Shown here in pieces: positions 9,375 to 18,590 of a DNA stretch of 64,000 nucleotides. Source of the stretch: Myroides odoratus (GTDB taxonomy: Bacteria > Bacteroidota > Bacteroidia > Flavobacteriales > Flavobacteriaceae); assembly GCF_001549985.1 (NCBI RefSeq), contig NZ_LROZ01000003.1:62001-126000 (forward strand), written 5' to 3'. The translations under genes were made by a program, and so were the position numbers. The notes under the pieces are model-generated. The model was given only the letters and a program-made list of their open reading frames with translations. It had not been told where the DNA came from and did not search any database. How positions within the stretch are numbered: position 1 is the stretch's first letter; each line of letters begins with the position of its first letter.

Positions 9375-10610
9375 ATGAAGGCAATGCAACTTGGTTTAAA
9401 AGAAAATTGGAAACAGTTTACCCTTCTTGTGATGGTCAACATGATGGTTGGTGGAATGGTAGGATTAGAACGCACGGTTGTTCCTTTAGTCGGAACAGAG
9501 GAGTTTCACATTCAATCAGACGTTGTTGTCTTTTCTTTTATTATGGCTTTTGGCGTAGTCAAAGCGTTCACGAACTTAATCTCTGGGGTGTTGGCGGATC
9601 AGTATACGCGTAAGAAAGTATTGATTTTAGGTTGGCTTATTGGAGTACCTGTTCCTTTTTTACTTGCTTATGGGCCTTCATGGGATTGGGTTTTATTTGC
9701 TAATATATTGCTGGGAATTAGCCAGGGATTAGCTTGGTCCATGACGGTAAATATGAAGATAGATTTAGTGGGGAGCAAGAGTCGAGGCTTAGCGATGGGG
9801 TTAAATGAAGCAGCGGGTTATGGTGCTGTTGGACTAACAGCTTTAGTCACTGGAATTATTGCTGCTCGTTATGGTTTGCGTCCAGCGCCTTTTTACCTAG
9901 GAATTGCTTATACTCTTATTGGCTTATTACTTTCTATTTTTGTTGTGAGAGATACCCGTCAATTTGCGCAATTGGAAGCAAAACAACAGGATCAAACAAC
10001 GAAGAAAGAAAGCACTAAACCCAATTTGTGGTGGGTGTTTAAAGAAACTACATGTAAAAACAAAAACTTATTTTCTATTTCTCAGGCTGGGTTAATCAAT
10101 AATTTAAATGATGGGATGTCTTGGGGGGTATTTCCTTTGCTATTTATTTCTATGGGTGTTGGTTTGGAAGGAGTAGGGTGGATTAAAGCGGTGTATCCAA
10201 TCGTTTGGGGAGTGGGGCAGATTATAACAGGACCTTTAGCGGATAAATGGGGGAGAAAACCCTTAATTGTTTGGGGAATGTTTATTCAGGTATTGGGACA
10301 TCTAGTGATTGGAAGTGCTGTTTTCAATCCCTTGACAGCGGGTTTAATCGGATCAATTCTTTTGGGAATCGGTACAGCTATGGTATATCCTGCATTACTC
10401 GCTGCAGTTAGTGATGTTGCACACCCTAATTGGAGAGCTTCTTCTTTAGGAGTTTATCGCTTTTGGCGAGATATGGGTTATGCCATAGGGGCTTTGATGG
10501 CTGGTATTGTAGGAAATTATTTCGGATTGATGTGGGCCGTTCATATTGCGGGGTCTTTGACGTTTGTATCGGGTATTGTGGTGTGGATACGAATGAAGGA
10601 AACCCGTTGA
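9375..10610 (+). CDS. MFS transporter
   Basis: A 411-residue integral membrane protein with about 12 hydrophobic segments. Both halves carry MFS cytoplasmic-loop A-like motifs: GVLADQYTRKKVLILGW after helix 2 and GPLADKWGRKPLIVWG in the second half. The substrate cannot be read. Context: it follows an ArsR-rhodanese regulator with which it could form a small efflux system. It has its own promoter and is followed by an AraC-family gene 98 bp downstream. Confidence 0.9.
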   Translation: MKAMQLGLKENWKQFTLLVMVNMMVGGMVGLERTVVPLVGTEEFHIQSDVVVFSFIMAFGVVKAFTNLISGVLADQYTRKKVLILGWLIGVPVPFLLAYGPSWDWVLFANILLGISQGLAWSMTVNMKIDLVGSKSRGLAMGLNEAAGYGAVGLTALVTGIIAARYGLRPAPFYLGIAYTLIGLLLSIFVVRDTRQFAQLEAKQQDQTTKKESTKPNLWWVFKETTCKNKNLFSISQAGLINNLNDGMSWGVFPLLFISMGVGLEGVGWIKAVYPIVWGVGQIITGPLADKWGRKPLIVWGMFIQVLGHLVIGSAVFNPLTAGLIGSILLGIGTAMVYPALLAAVSDVAHPNWRASSLGVYRFWRDMGYAIGALMAGIVGNYFGLMWAVHIAGSLTFVSGIVVWIRMKETR

Positions 10611-10656
10611 GGTACATGGCATACTATAGATTGAAACAAAGACTCAAAAAACATCC

Positions 10657-10688
10657 TTGAGATCTACTAGGTAAAAGTGGTATCTTTG
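10657..10688 (+). promoter_or_regulatory. Bacteroidota-type promoter for the AraC-family gene
   Basis: TTG at 10657-10659, 21-bp spacer, TATCTTTG at 10681-10688, 20 bp before the ATG at 10709. The 5' leader would be very short. Confidence 0.65.
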
Positions 10689-10708
10689 ATTGTGTAAATC
10701 TCAATTCC

Positions 10709-11515
10709 ATGCGTTATCAAGAAATTCTTCCGATTCCAGCTTTACAAGGGTATATCCGTTACTTTTGGGTATTGGAGAGTGGAGAAGAACAAATAGGGAG
10801 CAAACAATTTAAAATAGTGCCTGATGGGATTCCTGCTTTGATTTACCAAGATACACCTAATCTATTTCGAGATGAACACGAACAATATACCCCTCAATTG
10901 TATATTTATGGTGCTTTTACCACGTATACCAATCAATTAATTGATGGCGCTTTTCGAATTATTGGCGCGTATCTTGAACCTACTGCTTTAAAAAGTATAT
11001 TTAAGCTAGATGCCTCTGAGGTAACCAACCAAACTCTTGCATTAGCTGATTTAATGACTACCCCTTTATTGGATCAATTGCAAGAGGCTTCAACGATAGA
11101 AGATAAAATTACCGTGCTTTCTGATTTTGTTCTTCAACAAATTCAGCTTGTCCGTTATGAAAATCAAAAGGCTAAATTTGCCTCGAATTTATTACAACGC
11201 GGTAAATCATTAGTAGATATTCAAGAAGAATTGAAAATGTCAGAGCGTACTTTGGAACGGCTCATGAAACAGCACGCAGGGATCTCACCTAAAATTTTCT
11301 CGCGAATTATGCGTTTTCAGACGAGTTTAGAATTGCTGAAAACAAAAGGGTTTGATACCCTAACGACGCTGGCTTATGATCAAGGTTATTATGATCAATC
11401 TCACTTTATTCGAGAGTTTAAAACCTTTACAGGGAATAATCCAATACAGTTTTTGAAGCATTCAGACGAAAAACTACCTAATTTTCCCGAGTGGAAAAAA
11501 GGAGAAAAAGAGTAA
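10709..11515 (+). CDS. AraC-family transcriptional regulator
   Basis: A 268-residue protein. The N-terminal part (MRYQEILPIPALQGYIRYFWVLE, conserved PxxxL..YI..FW pattern) belongs to the sensor domain common in Bacteroidota AraC proteins. The C-terminal part (about residues 165-260) holds two helix-turn-helix units, with MSERTLERLMKQHAGISPK and AYDQGYYDQSHFIREFKTFTG, the latter being the AraC signature. Its ligand and targets are unknown. It sits upstream of a RidA-family gene with a separate promoter-like box, so a link between them is only suggested by position. Confidence 0.9.
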   Translation: MRYQEILPIPALQGYIRYFWVLESGEEQIGSKQFKIVPDGIPALIYQDTPNLFRDEHEQYTPQLYIYGAFTTYTNQLIDGAFRIIGAYLEPTALKSIFKLDASEVTNQTLALADLMTTPLLDQLQEASTIEDKITVLSDFVLQQIQLVRYENQKAKFASNLLQRGKSLVDIQEELKMSERTLERLMKQHAGISPKIFSRIMRFQTSLELLKTKGFDTLTTLAYDQGYYDQSHFIREFKTFTGNNPIQFLKHSDEKLPNFPEWKKGEKE

Positions 11516-11595
11516 GTTTTAAAGGTGTCGGTTTTATCCAATTCTAGGAATTTCGTATCCTTTAGTTTTGCAGTGTAATTTTAAAAAGAGAAAAA

Positions 11596-11988
11596 ATGCA
11601 AAACAGAATCGTTAGAATGAACCCTCCAACAGTACCTCATCCCGTTGGAAAATATGCACATGTCACTGTAATTCCTAAGGGAGCTAGTTTATTTACCTTT
11701 TCAGGTCAAATAGGAATTAATGATGAAGGAGTGATTCCCCCTAATTTTAATGAACAAGTAAAATTGACTTTTGACAATATTCAAGCCTTGTTAACGAGTC
11801 AAGCCTTAACTGCGGATCACGTAATTAAAGTGAACATTTGGTCTACTAAAGAAATAGATTGGGATTATTTTGATTGCGTATGGCAAAGTGTTTTTGGTGA
11901 ACATTATCCTTCCATGACTATTGCGTATATTTCCGCTTTAGGATTGCCAGAAATTGCGATTGAAATTGAAATATGGGCTGCGAAATAA
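11596..11988 (+). CDS. RidA/YjgF-family protein
   Basis: A 130-residue single-domain protein with the Rid-family fold signature (FTFSGQIGINDEG, then QALTADHVIKVNIW and ISALGLPEIAIEIEIWAAK). True RidA deaminases carry an Arg in the ..R(L)P.. segment near the C-terminus. Here the equivalent stretch is ALGLPEIAIEIEI with no Arg, so imine/enamine deaminase activity is doubtful and a non-RidA Rid subgroup is more likely. A TAGTTTTG box (11563-11570) fits a -7 element. The gene converges on a LysE-family gene. Confidence 0.88.
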   Translation: MQNRIVRMNPPTVPHPVGKYAHVTVIPKGASLFTFSGQIGINDEGVIPPNFNEQVKLTFDNIQALLTSQALTADHVIKVNIWSTKEIDWDYFDCVWQSVFGEHYPSMTIAYISALGLPEIAIEIEIWAAK

Positions 11989-12020
11989 GGTATAATAGAT
12001 TGAATTAAAGTGTTTTAGAA

Positions 12021-12056
12021 TAACATCCTTTTTATTAGTATAGAAAGGATGTTTAT
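12021..12056. terminator. Bidirectional terminator between convergent genes
   Basis: ACATCCTT (12023-12030) pairs with AAGGATGT (12045-12052) and is flanked by T-rich and A-rich runs. It lies between the RidA-family and LysE-family stops and could serve both strands. Confidence 0.6.
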
Positions 12057-12059
12057 CTG

Positions 12060-12695
12060 TTATTTTGCTTTAGATAAGGCCATTTTTACGGCTAAAAAAA
12101 GTAAAATACTTCCCATAAACCACTTTTGTATTTTGAGCCAAAAGGGTTGTTTTTGAAAAAAAGAAGCGAGTTTAGCGGCGAATAGAATAATCAGAAGATT
12201 AGTTAAAAAGCTAATAACTAATTGAGTGGTTCCCAAGGTTAAACTTTGAAAAAAGATAGAGCCATAGGCCGGTTTAATAAACTGAGGAAAGAGTGATAAG
12301 TAAAAAACAGCAACCTTGGGATTGAGTACATTGGTTAAAAAACCAATTGAAAACAGTTTACTAGGAGCATCCACTTTTAGGGTTTGCTCTACTGCAAAGA
12401 TGTTTTTTCCATTGGGTTTTAATGCTTGAAAAGCAAGGTATACCAAATATAGAGCTCCTGTCCATTTTAATACCGTATAAGCATAAGGAATAGTAAATAA
12501 AACAGCTGTTAATCCAAAAGAGACTAACACAATGTGAAATAAAAAACCAATAATCACACCCAACAAAGAAATCAGCCCAGCCTTTTGGCCTTGTGATAAA
12601 GTTCTTGAAATTAGGTAAACCATATTAGGTCCTGGAGTGATAGCTAAAATTAAAGCGGCTAAAGCAAATAGCAACAAGGCTTGAAATGGAATCAT
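12060..12695 (-). CDS. LysE/RhtB-family amino-acid exporter
   Basis: A 211-residue membrane protein with about six hydrophobic segments. It has the LysE/RhtB signature near the N-terminus (ITPGPNMVYLISRTLSQGQKAG, given here as the family's GPN...G..aG pattern) and FLTNVLNPKVAVFYLSLFPQF. The substrate is unknown; the family exports amino acids such as lysine, threonine or homoserine lactone. It lies 77 bp downstream of the PaaI-like thioesterase on the same strand and may be co-transcribed. Confidence 0.9.
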   Translation of the reverse strand: MIPFQALLLFALAALILAITPGPNMVYLISRTLSQGQKAGLISLLGVIIGFLFHIVLVSFGLTAVLFTIPYAYTVLKWTGALYLVYLAFQALKPNGKNIFAVEQTLKVDAPSKLFSIGFLTNVLNPKVAVFYLSLFPQFIKPAYGSIFFQSLTLGTTQLVISFLTNLLIILFAAKLASFFQKQPFWLKIQKWFMGSILLFLAVKMALSKAK

Positions 12696-12772
12696 AGACG
12701 TAGTTTTAAAAGGAGGTGATAGAAAGAAAAAACAAATCGGTTGAGCTAGTATTTTTTGAGAAAAGAAATTTA

Positions 12773-13258
12773 CTATCTAAAAATAAGGCAAGTAGATACT
12801 GCATGTGCATAAATCGCACCTGTTGCATCAACGAGTTTAGATTCCAAATAGGCTGTTGTTCTACCTTGGTGAATAATAGTTGTTTCAGTTTGTAATAATG
12901 GGCTGTCGATGGTGATTTTTTTTAGAAAATTCACTTTTAAATCTAAAGAAGTAAAGCTTTCACCTGCTGCTAAAGTAGTGAGTAGTGAACATCCAATAGC
13001 CGTATCTAATACTGTACTGATAATACCACCGTGAACAGTACCGATAAGATTATATAAAAATGCGCTTGCTTTTAATTCAAAAACAGCTTGTCCTTTTTCT
13101 ACCGCAATCAACGTACTGTGAATGGTCTCGAGTGCAGGTGCTTGTGGTAATGTACCATTGAGAACACCTACTAAAAGATCATAACCACTTTGTTTTTTTG
13201 CTTCTTCTAAAAGGGTCGTAGTTTTTTCCCAAGTATAGGTACGTGTATTTTTTGTCAT
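12773..13258 (-). CDS. PaaI-family hotdog thioesterase
   Basis: A 161-residue protein with the hotdog-fold thioesterase motif NLIGTVHGGIISTVLDTAIG (around residues 68-87). It contains the HGG and the acidic residue used in catalysis by PaaI-like acyl-CoA thioesterases. C-terminal strand pattern SKLVDATGAIYAHAVSTCLI also fits. It is divergent from a LysR-family regulator across a 134-bp gap holding its promoter, so LysR control is plausible but unproven. Confidence 0.88.
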   Translation of the reverse strand: MTKNTRTYTWEKTTTLLEEAKKQSGYDLLVGVLNGTLPQAPALETIHSTLIAVEKGQAVFELKASAFLYNLIGTVHGGIISTVLDTAIGCSLLTTLAAGESFTSLDLKVNFLKKITIDSPLLQTETTIIHQGRTTAYLESKLVDATGAIYAHAVSTCLIFR

Positions 13259-13322
13259 AATTGTTTGTTTTTGTATGTGAATTTATTCGATTTCTTTTAA
13301 CAGAAAAAGCTTTATTTTTCAC

Positions 13323-13353
13323 CAAATTTAGGAAGATAAATACTTTCAAACAA
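13323..13353 (-). promoter_or_regulatory. Promoter for the PaaI-like gene in the LysR divergent gap
   Basis: On the minus strand TTG (complement of 13351-13353), a 20-bp spacer and TAAATTTG (complement of 13323-13330) match the Bacteroidota consensus. It lies 65 bp upstream of the PaaI ATG and within 40-70 bp of the LysR start, the usual place for a LysR operator. Confidence 0.6.
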
Positions 13354-13392
13354 TTGAAATTTTTGGTAGCTTTACTTCAATATTTTAGAAGT

Positions 13393-14292
13393 ATGGATGT
13401 ACATCAATTAAAAAGTTTTAAGACAATTGTTGAAAAAGAAAGTTTCCAAGAAGCAGCAAAAGAATTGAATTACTCCCTATCGGCTATTAGTTATCAAATG
13501 CAACAACTTGAAAATGAGCTTAATTTTCCGTTGTTTGAAAAAATAGGAAGAAGGATGCATCCTACTGAACAGGCTTTAAAAATGATTCCACATATTAAGC
13601 GTATTGAGGAAGAGGTTCAACAAATAAAATTGCTTAATACAGATTGTACAAAAATAGAAGGTAGTTTAACGATATCAGTTTCGGATAGTTTAGTAACCTA
13701 TATTTTACAACCTGCATTAAAGAAATTCATTGAGAAAGCACCCAATGTACTTTTAAAATTAAAAGTCAAAAATTGTTATGAAATACAAAGAGATATTATT
13801 AAAAATGAAATTGATTTAGGGATTCATTACCAGGTAGATGGTTATGGACCACAAATAAAAACGGTTCCTATTAAGGACTTTAAAGTAGGATTGATGGCTT
13901 CCCCTCAGTTTCCCAAAAAAGAAATGGATTTCAGTCAATGGAATCAAGAGAAAGGTTGCGCGTTGATTAATAGTGATAGTAATGGAGTGTATCAAAAAGC
14001 TTTCAAAGAAGAATTAAAAAAGAGAAGTATAGCGGTTAAACAACATATTGAACTTTGGAGTATTGAAGCAACAAAACGAAGCATTATGAGTCAGATAGGT
14101 ATTTCTTATTTACCTCATTTTGTGGTAGAGGAAGAATTGAAAGGAGGGAAGATTATCGAAATTCCCGTGCAGGGTTTTTTGCCAACAATTACGATGATTG
14201 CGGCTTATCATCACCAAAAGTGGATTAGTCCTGCCATGCAGTTATTTTTAACTATTTTACAAGAGCAGATGGAAGAAGATGAAACAGTATAA
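13393..14292 (+). CDS. LysR-family transcriptional regulator
   Basis: A 299-residue protein. I chose the ATG at 13393 (MDVHQLKSFKTIVEKESFQEA) because it begins exactly at the LysR winged helix. Upstream in-frame codons encode low-complexity sequence lying in the promoter gap. Helix-turn-helix at residues 1-60 (AAKELNYSLSAISYQMQQLE). An effector domain follows, with a type-2 periplasmic-binding fold (SLTISVSDSLVTYILQPALKKF). The divergent PaaI/LysE genes and the msrAB fusion 18 bp downstream are candidate targets. Confidence 0.9.
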   Translation: MDVHQLKSFKTIVEKESFQEAAKELNYSLSAISYQMQQLENELNFPLFEKIGRRMHPTEQALKMIPHIKRIEEEVQQIKLLNTDCTKIEGSLTISVSDSLVTYILQPALKKFIEKAPNVLLKLKVKNCYEIQRDIIKNEIDLGIHYQVDGYGPQIKTVPIKDFKVGLMASPQFPKKEMDFSQWNQEKGCALINSDSNGVYQKAFKEELKKRSIAVKQHIELWSIEATKRSIMSQIGISYLPHFVVEEELKGGKIIEIPVQGFLPTITMIAAYHHQKWISPAMQLFLTILQEQMEEDETV

Positions 14293-14310
14293 CAATTAGA
14301 AAAGGAACAA

Positions 14311-15402
14311 ATGAAAAAAATATTTTTTATCGTTCTACTTATCGTAAGTGGACTTGTACTAGCTAGTAGTACAGTATTTCATCAAAGTAAATACACAGCT
14401 AAAACAGAGGAAGAAATGGAAACAAGAAAAGATAAAAATACCAAAGTAATTTATTTTGCTGGAGGGTGTTTTTGGGGAACCGAGCACTTCTTTCAACAAG
14501 TAAGAGGGGTGACTAAAACAGAAGTAGGTTATGCCAATGGAAAAACAAAAAATCCAACCTATAAGGAGGTTACTACAGGAACGACTGGTTTTGCGGAAAC
14601 AGTAAAAGTGACGTATGATCCTCAAATAGTTGATTTTGAGTTATTACTTGATTTATTTCTGCAAACAATTGATCCTACTACTTTAAATCGACAAGCCAAT
14701 GATGTGGGAACACAATACCGCTCTGGGATTTACTATGCAGATCCATCAGATGAGTTTCTTATTACTCAAAAAATCAGCGAATTAGCGAAACAGTACACCA
14801 AAAAAATAGTAGTTGAGGTAGAACCATTGCGCAACTTCTATGATGCGGAAACTTATCATCAAAAATACTTGGATAAAAATCCAGGAGGGTATTGTCATAT
14901 TGGTGCAGATTTGTTTGAAATAGCGAGAAAGGCTAATCCTAAAAAAGAGCAAACGTATCAACGTCAAGAAAAGGAAGTATTAAAGGAAAAATTAACTCCA
15001 ACTCAATACGAAGTAACACAAAATAACGGTACAGAGCGAGCGTATAGCAATGAGCTTTGGAAGGAGTTTCGCGAAGGAATTTATGTAGATATTACAACAG
15101 GTGAACCGTTGTTTATTTCAACAGATAAATATGATGCAGGTTGTGGATGGCCTAGTTTCTCCAAGCCAATTAATACGCGATTAATAGAAGAAAAAGTAGA
15201 TAAATCACATGGTATGGATCGAGTAGAAGTAAGAAGTGCTACAGGTGATGCTCACTTAGGGCATGTTTTTAACGATGGTCCTACTGAGACTGGTGGATTG
15301 CGTTATTGTATCAATGGAGCTTCTTTGCGCTTTGTTCCAAAAGAAGAGATGCAAGCAGCAGGGTATGGAGCTTATCTCTCTTTACTTCAAAAGAAAAAAT
15401 AA
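14311..15402 (+). CDS. msrAB: Exported MsrA-MsrB fusion methionine sulfoxide reductase
   Basis: A 363-residue two-domain enzyme. An N-terminal hydrophobic segment ([17 protein letters not shown]) indicates export. MsrA occupies about residues 45-205 and has the catalytic GCFWGTEH motif. MsrB occupies about 225-360 with DAGCGWPSF and the catalytic [11 protein letters not shown]. MsrB lacks the two CxxC zinc motifs and instead has Cys in GCGWPSF, the zinc-free variant. The fusion reduces both S- and R-methionine sulfoxide in exported proteins. It starts 18 bp after the LysR gene, so the two probably share an mRNA. Confidence 0.95.
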   Translation: MKKIFFIVLLIVSGLVLASSTVFHQSKYTAKTEEEMETRKDKNTKVIYFAGGCFWGTEHFFQQVRGVTKTEVGYANGKTKNPTYKEVTTGTTGFAETVKVTYDPQIVDFELLLDLFLQTIDPTTLNRQANDVGTQYRSGIYYADPSDEFLITQKISELAKQYTKKIVVEVEPLRNFYDAETYHQKYLDKNPGGYCHIGADLFEIARKANPKKEQTYQRQEKEVLKEKLTPTQYEVTQNNGTERAYSNELWKEFREGIYVDITTGEPLFISTDKYDAGCGWPSFSKPINTRLIEEKVDKSHGMDRVEVRSATGDAHLGHVFNDGPTETGGLRYCINGASLRFVPKEEMQAAGYGAYLSLLQKKK

Positions 15403-15430
15403 GGGCGAAAGTAATTTCGCCCCTCTTTTT
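15403..15430 (+). terminator. Terminator after msrAB
   Basis: GGGCGAAA (15403-15410) pairs with TTTCGCCC (15415-15422) over a four-base loop, followed by CTCTTTTT. It begins directly behind the stop. Confidence 0.85.
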
Positions 15431-15461
15431 GAAAAATAGAAAATAAAATAAATCTCGTATT

Positions 15462-16550
15462 TTATTGTTGATGTGCTTCTACGTCTTGAATTAACTGAGT
15501 AAGAATTACTTTGATTGATGCACTTGGATAAGGCCCACGGGATTGTCCGGTCCACAAACTTAAAAATTGAGGATCTTCTTTCTTTTTAGCCGCGATTCGA
15601 AAACCTACCGTTAATTTATTTTGGAACGGATAAGGGAGAATATAGTCGGAATAATCTAGTTTTTGCGTAAACGTATTGCGCAATCCTCTAGCATAACGAC
15701 CCGAAAAACTCTTGGTTAGAACCAATTGATCTTCAGTAGCTTGTCGTAAAGCTTCTTTTTCAAATTCCGCTAAATTGCTTTCTTCCGATCCCATCAATAA
15801 GCTACCAAGAGCAAACCCTTGTGCACCTAGTGTTTTAACTGCTAAAAGAGTAGACGCATTATATAATCCACCTGCATAAATGAGTGGCGTTTTAACGGTT
15901 TCATATACTTTAGCCAATAAAGATAATCCTCCAATTTCAGGTAGGGTTTCACGTAGAAAAGTGCCTTGATGTCCACCTGCTTCAATACCTTGTACGCAAA
16001 TGATATCGATGCCTTTTTGTTCTAATAGTTGTGCTTCCGCTACAGAAGTAGCTGTACCAATAAGGATAATCCCATGTTGTTGGAGCTTCGCAATCGTTGC
16101 TTCATCAAAGACCCCAAAAGTAAAACTGACGATTTGACAACCTTCAGCAATAATTACATCTACTTGGTCGCGGTAATCCGTATAAATCACTTGTTCATAG
16201 TCTGCTAATTGGACTTCTAAATTCGCTTGCTTGGCAAAATCTTCTAAATACGCTTTTGTACGGGTATATTGGTTTTTTAATTCCGCAGTGCGTTCGGGTA
16301 AAGAATTTAAAAACACATTAACGGCGAAAGGATGAGAAGTTAACTGCTTTGTCTCCCGAATTAACTCTCTGCATTTTGCTGCAGGTAAGTCGCCCAAAGG
16401 CAGTGTACCTAAAACACCAATTTCTCCAGCTGCAGCTACCATTTGAGGAGTAGCGACGCCAAACATAGGAGCTTGAATAATAGGGTATTGTATGCGTAGA
16501 AGTGTGGTAATGTTGTTTTTCCAACTAAAAGTATTCGTAGGCATCTTCAT
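15462..16550 (-). CDS. Nitronate monooxygenase-like FMN enzyme
   Basis: About 362 residues from the ATG at 16550. A TTG eight codons upstream is possible, but an ATG cluster (MKMPTNTF) is more likely. An FMN-binding TIM barrel starts at YPIIQAPMFGVATPQMVAAA. It has the family's GIEAGGHQG segment with the presumed catalytic His, followed by TPLIYAGGLYNAST for phosphate binding. The C-terminal half is close to the class including 2-nitropropane dioxygenase. Known reaction: oxidation of alkyl nitronates with flavin. Some relatives are enoyl-ACP reductases (FabK-like), an alternative that cannot be excluded. It stands alone on the minus strand, converging on msrAB. Confidence 0.85.
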   Translation of the reverse strand: MKMPTNTFSWKNNITTLLRIQYPIIQAPMFGVATPQMVAAAGEIGVLGTLPLGDLPAAKCRELIRETKQLTSHPFAVNVFLNSLPERTAELKNQYTRTKAYLEDFAKQANLEVQLADYEQVIYTDYRDQVDVIIAEGCQIVSFTFGVFDEATIAKLQQHGIILIGTATSVAEAQLLEQKGIDIICVQGIEAGGHQGTFLRETLPEIGGLSLLAKVYETVKTPLIYAGGLYNASTLLAVKTLGAQGFALGSLLMGSEESNLAEFEKEALRQATEDQLVLTKSFSGRYARGLRNTFTQKLDYSDYILPYPFQNKLTVGFRIAAKKKEDPQFLSLWTGQSRGPYPSASIKVILTQLIQDVEAHQQ

Positions 16551-16641
16551 TCGTTTTTTGGGGTTAATACTCAAAAGTACGAGTTAAAATAAAAGGAAAA
16601 GATGATAAATAGCAGTATTTTAAAACAGTGTAAAAATAAAA

Positions 16642-16669
16642 AAAGCCCAATTGCAGGCAATTGGGCTTT
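16642..16669 (-). terminator. Terminator after the 515-residue lipoprotein gene
   Basis: A long perfect stem, AAAGCCCAATTGC pairing with GCAATTGGGCTTT with almost no loop. It is placed 20 bp beyond the stop at 16690. Confidence 0.85.
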
Positions 16670-16689
16670 GATTGTATAAGAGAAGAAAA

Positions 16690-18237
16690 CTATTTTCTAC
16701 TGTTTTTAGCAGCGTCGAATTTTTTTCCTTTGTTGTATGATTTTTTAGCCATTTTTGTTTGTTTAGCGGCAGCTCTATTAGCGTTGTTTACGAATTCTAA
16801 GGCTCCAGTATAAGAAGCAGTAATCTTGTTTTCTCTGTCGTCGATTGCGTTAACGGTGATTGTATATTGATCTCCTGTTTTCTCAATTTTTACCGTTCCT
16901 GTACGTGTAGGAGCGTAGTTTGTCGTTGCTAAGTCCCCGTCTTTGTTAATAGCTTGCTCAAAGAACCAAGTCCCCCAGTCTAATCCTACTTCAGAACCTC
17001 CACCTAAACCTGCATTTCCAGCATTTTCCTCTCCGATTGGATATTCTCCAACAGGAATATCAGTTGTCGTATTAATGTCTGTAAAAAGTCTAACACGCAT
17101 CCATTCTCCAATACCATTAACTTCGAAGTACGCTCCACGGATAGGAGTTAAAGTTTCGGAATATAAATAAATGTCCCAACGGTTATTATCTTTCCCTGTG
17201 ATTGGTGACTTGCCTTTATACTCTAAAAAACCTTGTGTTAGTTTGCTTACTGTTTTATCTGCTCTTAACGTTGAAATCGTATACTCATCGCCTTGTTTTA
17301 CTTTTCCGATGTATTTACCTAAGTGTCTTGTACCATCTTCTAATAAAATATTAAAGCGAATTTCTTGTCCTTTTTCGTTGTCCATTACTTTGATTACACC
17401 ATCTAAAATGTACAATTCATCTTTGATTCCAGCTGCTTTGTCATTGTGTTGGAATGAAGCAAAGGAATAATCAATATCACCGCTTTCAATTGCTTCTTTT
17501 GAGCCAACTCTAAATGCGCCTACCTCATATTCAGTAGAGGCTTTGAATGTTTTATTTGGAACTTGCGCTTCCCATGCTTTGGGTGCCATCTGATCAAAGA
17601 AAGACAGTGAAATGTGATATCCAGTTCCATCTTCTTTTAATTCATCGTATTCATTTACATCTCCTTGAGTGAAGTAGGTCATATACTCCGCTACATTGGG
17701 GTGGTCAAATACATTATCTCCCCAATACCAACCGTTTTGAACTTCATAGGTTACATCATAAATTGGTTCAATATCAATGGTTTGTGTATAATTGATGTCA
17801 TATTTTACTCCTTGTTCATCTTGTAAAGTTCCCTTAAAAGTATGTGAACCATTAGCACTTACTACAGCTAGCTCTCCTTGTGTGATGGCAGCTACTGCGT
17901 CACCATTTTTTACTGTACTTTTTGTGGAAAGGGTGTATAAATGTCCGGTATCAGTAACAATATACGTTTCTGATTTTATAGCCGCTTCTAATAAGTTCTC
18001 ATCTTTTACTACATCAGAGATGAATGTTAAGTTAAACTCCCCTTTATTGGTTTTAAGAACAATAGCGAAATTTCCTTTATCTTCTACTTTTCCTAAATAC
18101 GTACCTGTAGATTGATCAATGGTAATCGGATTTTTAGGGTCTACAGGGATTAAGTAGTTGTGGTCATCACTACTACATGAAGTAATTGCTAAACTACTAA
18201 GCAAAACAAAGCTTATTACATACGATAGTCTTTTCAT
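16690..18237 (-). CDS. Secreted lipoprotein of unknown function
   Basis: A 515-residue protein with a lipoprotein signal: MKRLSYVISFVLLSSLAITSC, lipidated Cys at residue 21, followed by Ser/Asp-rich SSDDHN, a surface-export type sequence in Bacteroidota. The body is beta-rich with repeated Gly-Lys turns (GTYLGKVEDKGN, HLGKYIGKVKQGD, GFLEYKGKSPITGK). The last 30 residues are strongly basic (AKQTKMAKKSYNKGKKFD). I do not recognise the family. It is monocistronic, with an AT-rich 350-bp upstream region holding a perfect inverted repeat (18263-18276). Surface location is inferred from the signal; binding or structural role unknown. Confidence 0.8.
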   Translation of the reverse strand: MKRLSYVISFVLLSSLAITSCSSDDHNYLIPVDPKNPITIDQSTGTYLGKVEDKGNFAIVLKTNKGEFNLTFISDVVKDENLLEAAIKSETYIVTDTGHLYTLSTKSTVKNGDAVAAITQGELAVVSANGSHTFKGTLQDEQGVKYDINYTQTIDIEPIYDVTYEVQNGWYWGDNVFDHPNVAEYMTYFTQGDVNEYDELKEDGTGYHISLSFFDQMAPKAWEAQVPNKTFKASTEYEVGAFRVGSKEAIESGDIDYSFASFQHNDKAAGIKDELYILDGVIKVMDNEKGQEIRFNILLEDGTRHLGKYIGKVKQGDEYTISTLRADKTVSKLTQGFLEYKGKSPITGKDNNRWDIYLYSETLTPIRGAYFEVNGIGEWMRVRLFTDINTTTDIPVGEYPIGEENAGNAGLGGGSEVGLDWGTWFFEQAINKDGDLATTNYAPTRTGTVKIEKTGDQYTITVNAIDDRENKITASYTGALEFVNNANRAAAKQTKMAKKSYNKGKKFDAAKNSRK

Positions 18238-18588
18238 AATTAAATTGAATTAGTGTCAAAATGTGTACAAGTACACGTGTTATTTTTGTTTGTTGGAGGA
18301 ATTTTATAGTTTGTTTTTTGTTTTTTTTGGGTGTTTATATTTAATATCTATAAAATTCTATTGGTTGCAATTTAGATTTTATTTCCAATAAAAGATTAAT
18401 ATCTAAATAAATTAACATAACGAAATAAAATGATTTCGCAAGATGTGAATAAATTAAATGTTATAAATGGTTAAATAAGTTGATTAAATATTTTATTATT
18501 AAAATTTTAATAGGATTATTTTAAATTGATTTGTGAATTCTTTAGAGGAAAGAGGATTGTCCTAAAGTTGTATGGACAAATTGTAATA
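18238..18588. other. AT-rich upstream region of the lipoprotein gene
   Basis: About 350 very AT-rich bases without an ORF. Besides the inverted repeat at 18263-18276, only T- and A-runs are seen. No RNA gene was recognised. Confidence 0.4.
18263..18276. promoter_or_regulatory. Perfect inverted repeat GTGTAC-AA-GTACAC
   Basis: A 6-bp perfect inverted repeat with a 2-bp centre, overlapping a second palindrome ACACGTGT (18273-18280). It lies 26 bp upstream of the lipoprotein ATG. Position and symmetry suggest an operator for a dimeric regulator; no regulator gene is adjacent. Confidence 0.35.
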
Positions 18589-18590
18589 AA

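Noticed and set aside
13261..13392. N-terminal extension of the LysR gene
   Set aside because: The extension overlaps the divergent promoter region and lies before the standard LysR N-terminus.
16943..18115. Plus-strand open frames opposite the lipoprotein gene
   Set aside because: They are antisense shadows of a minus-strand gene with a clear lipoprotein signal and terminator.
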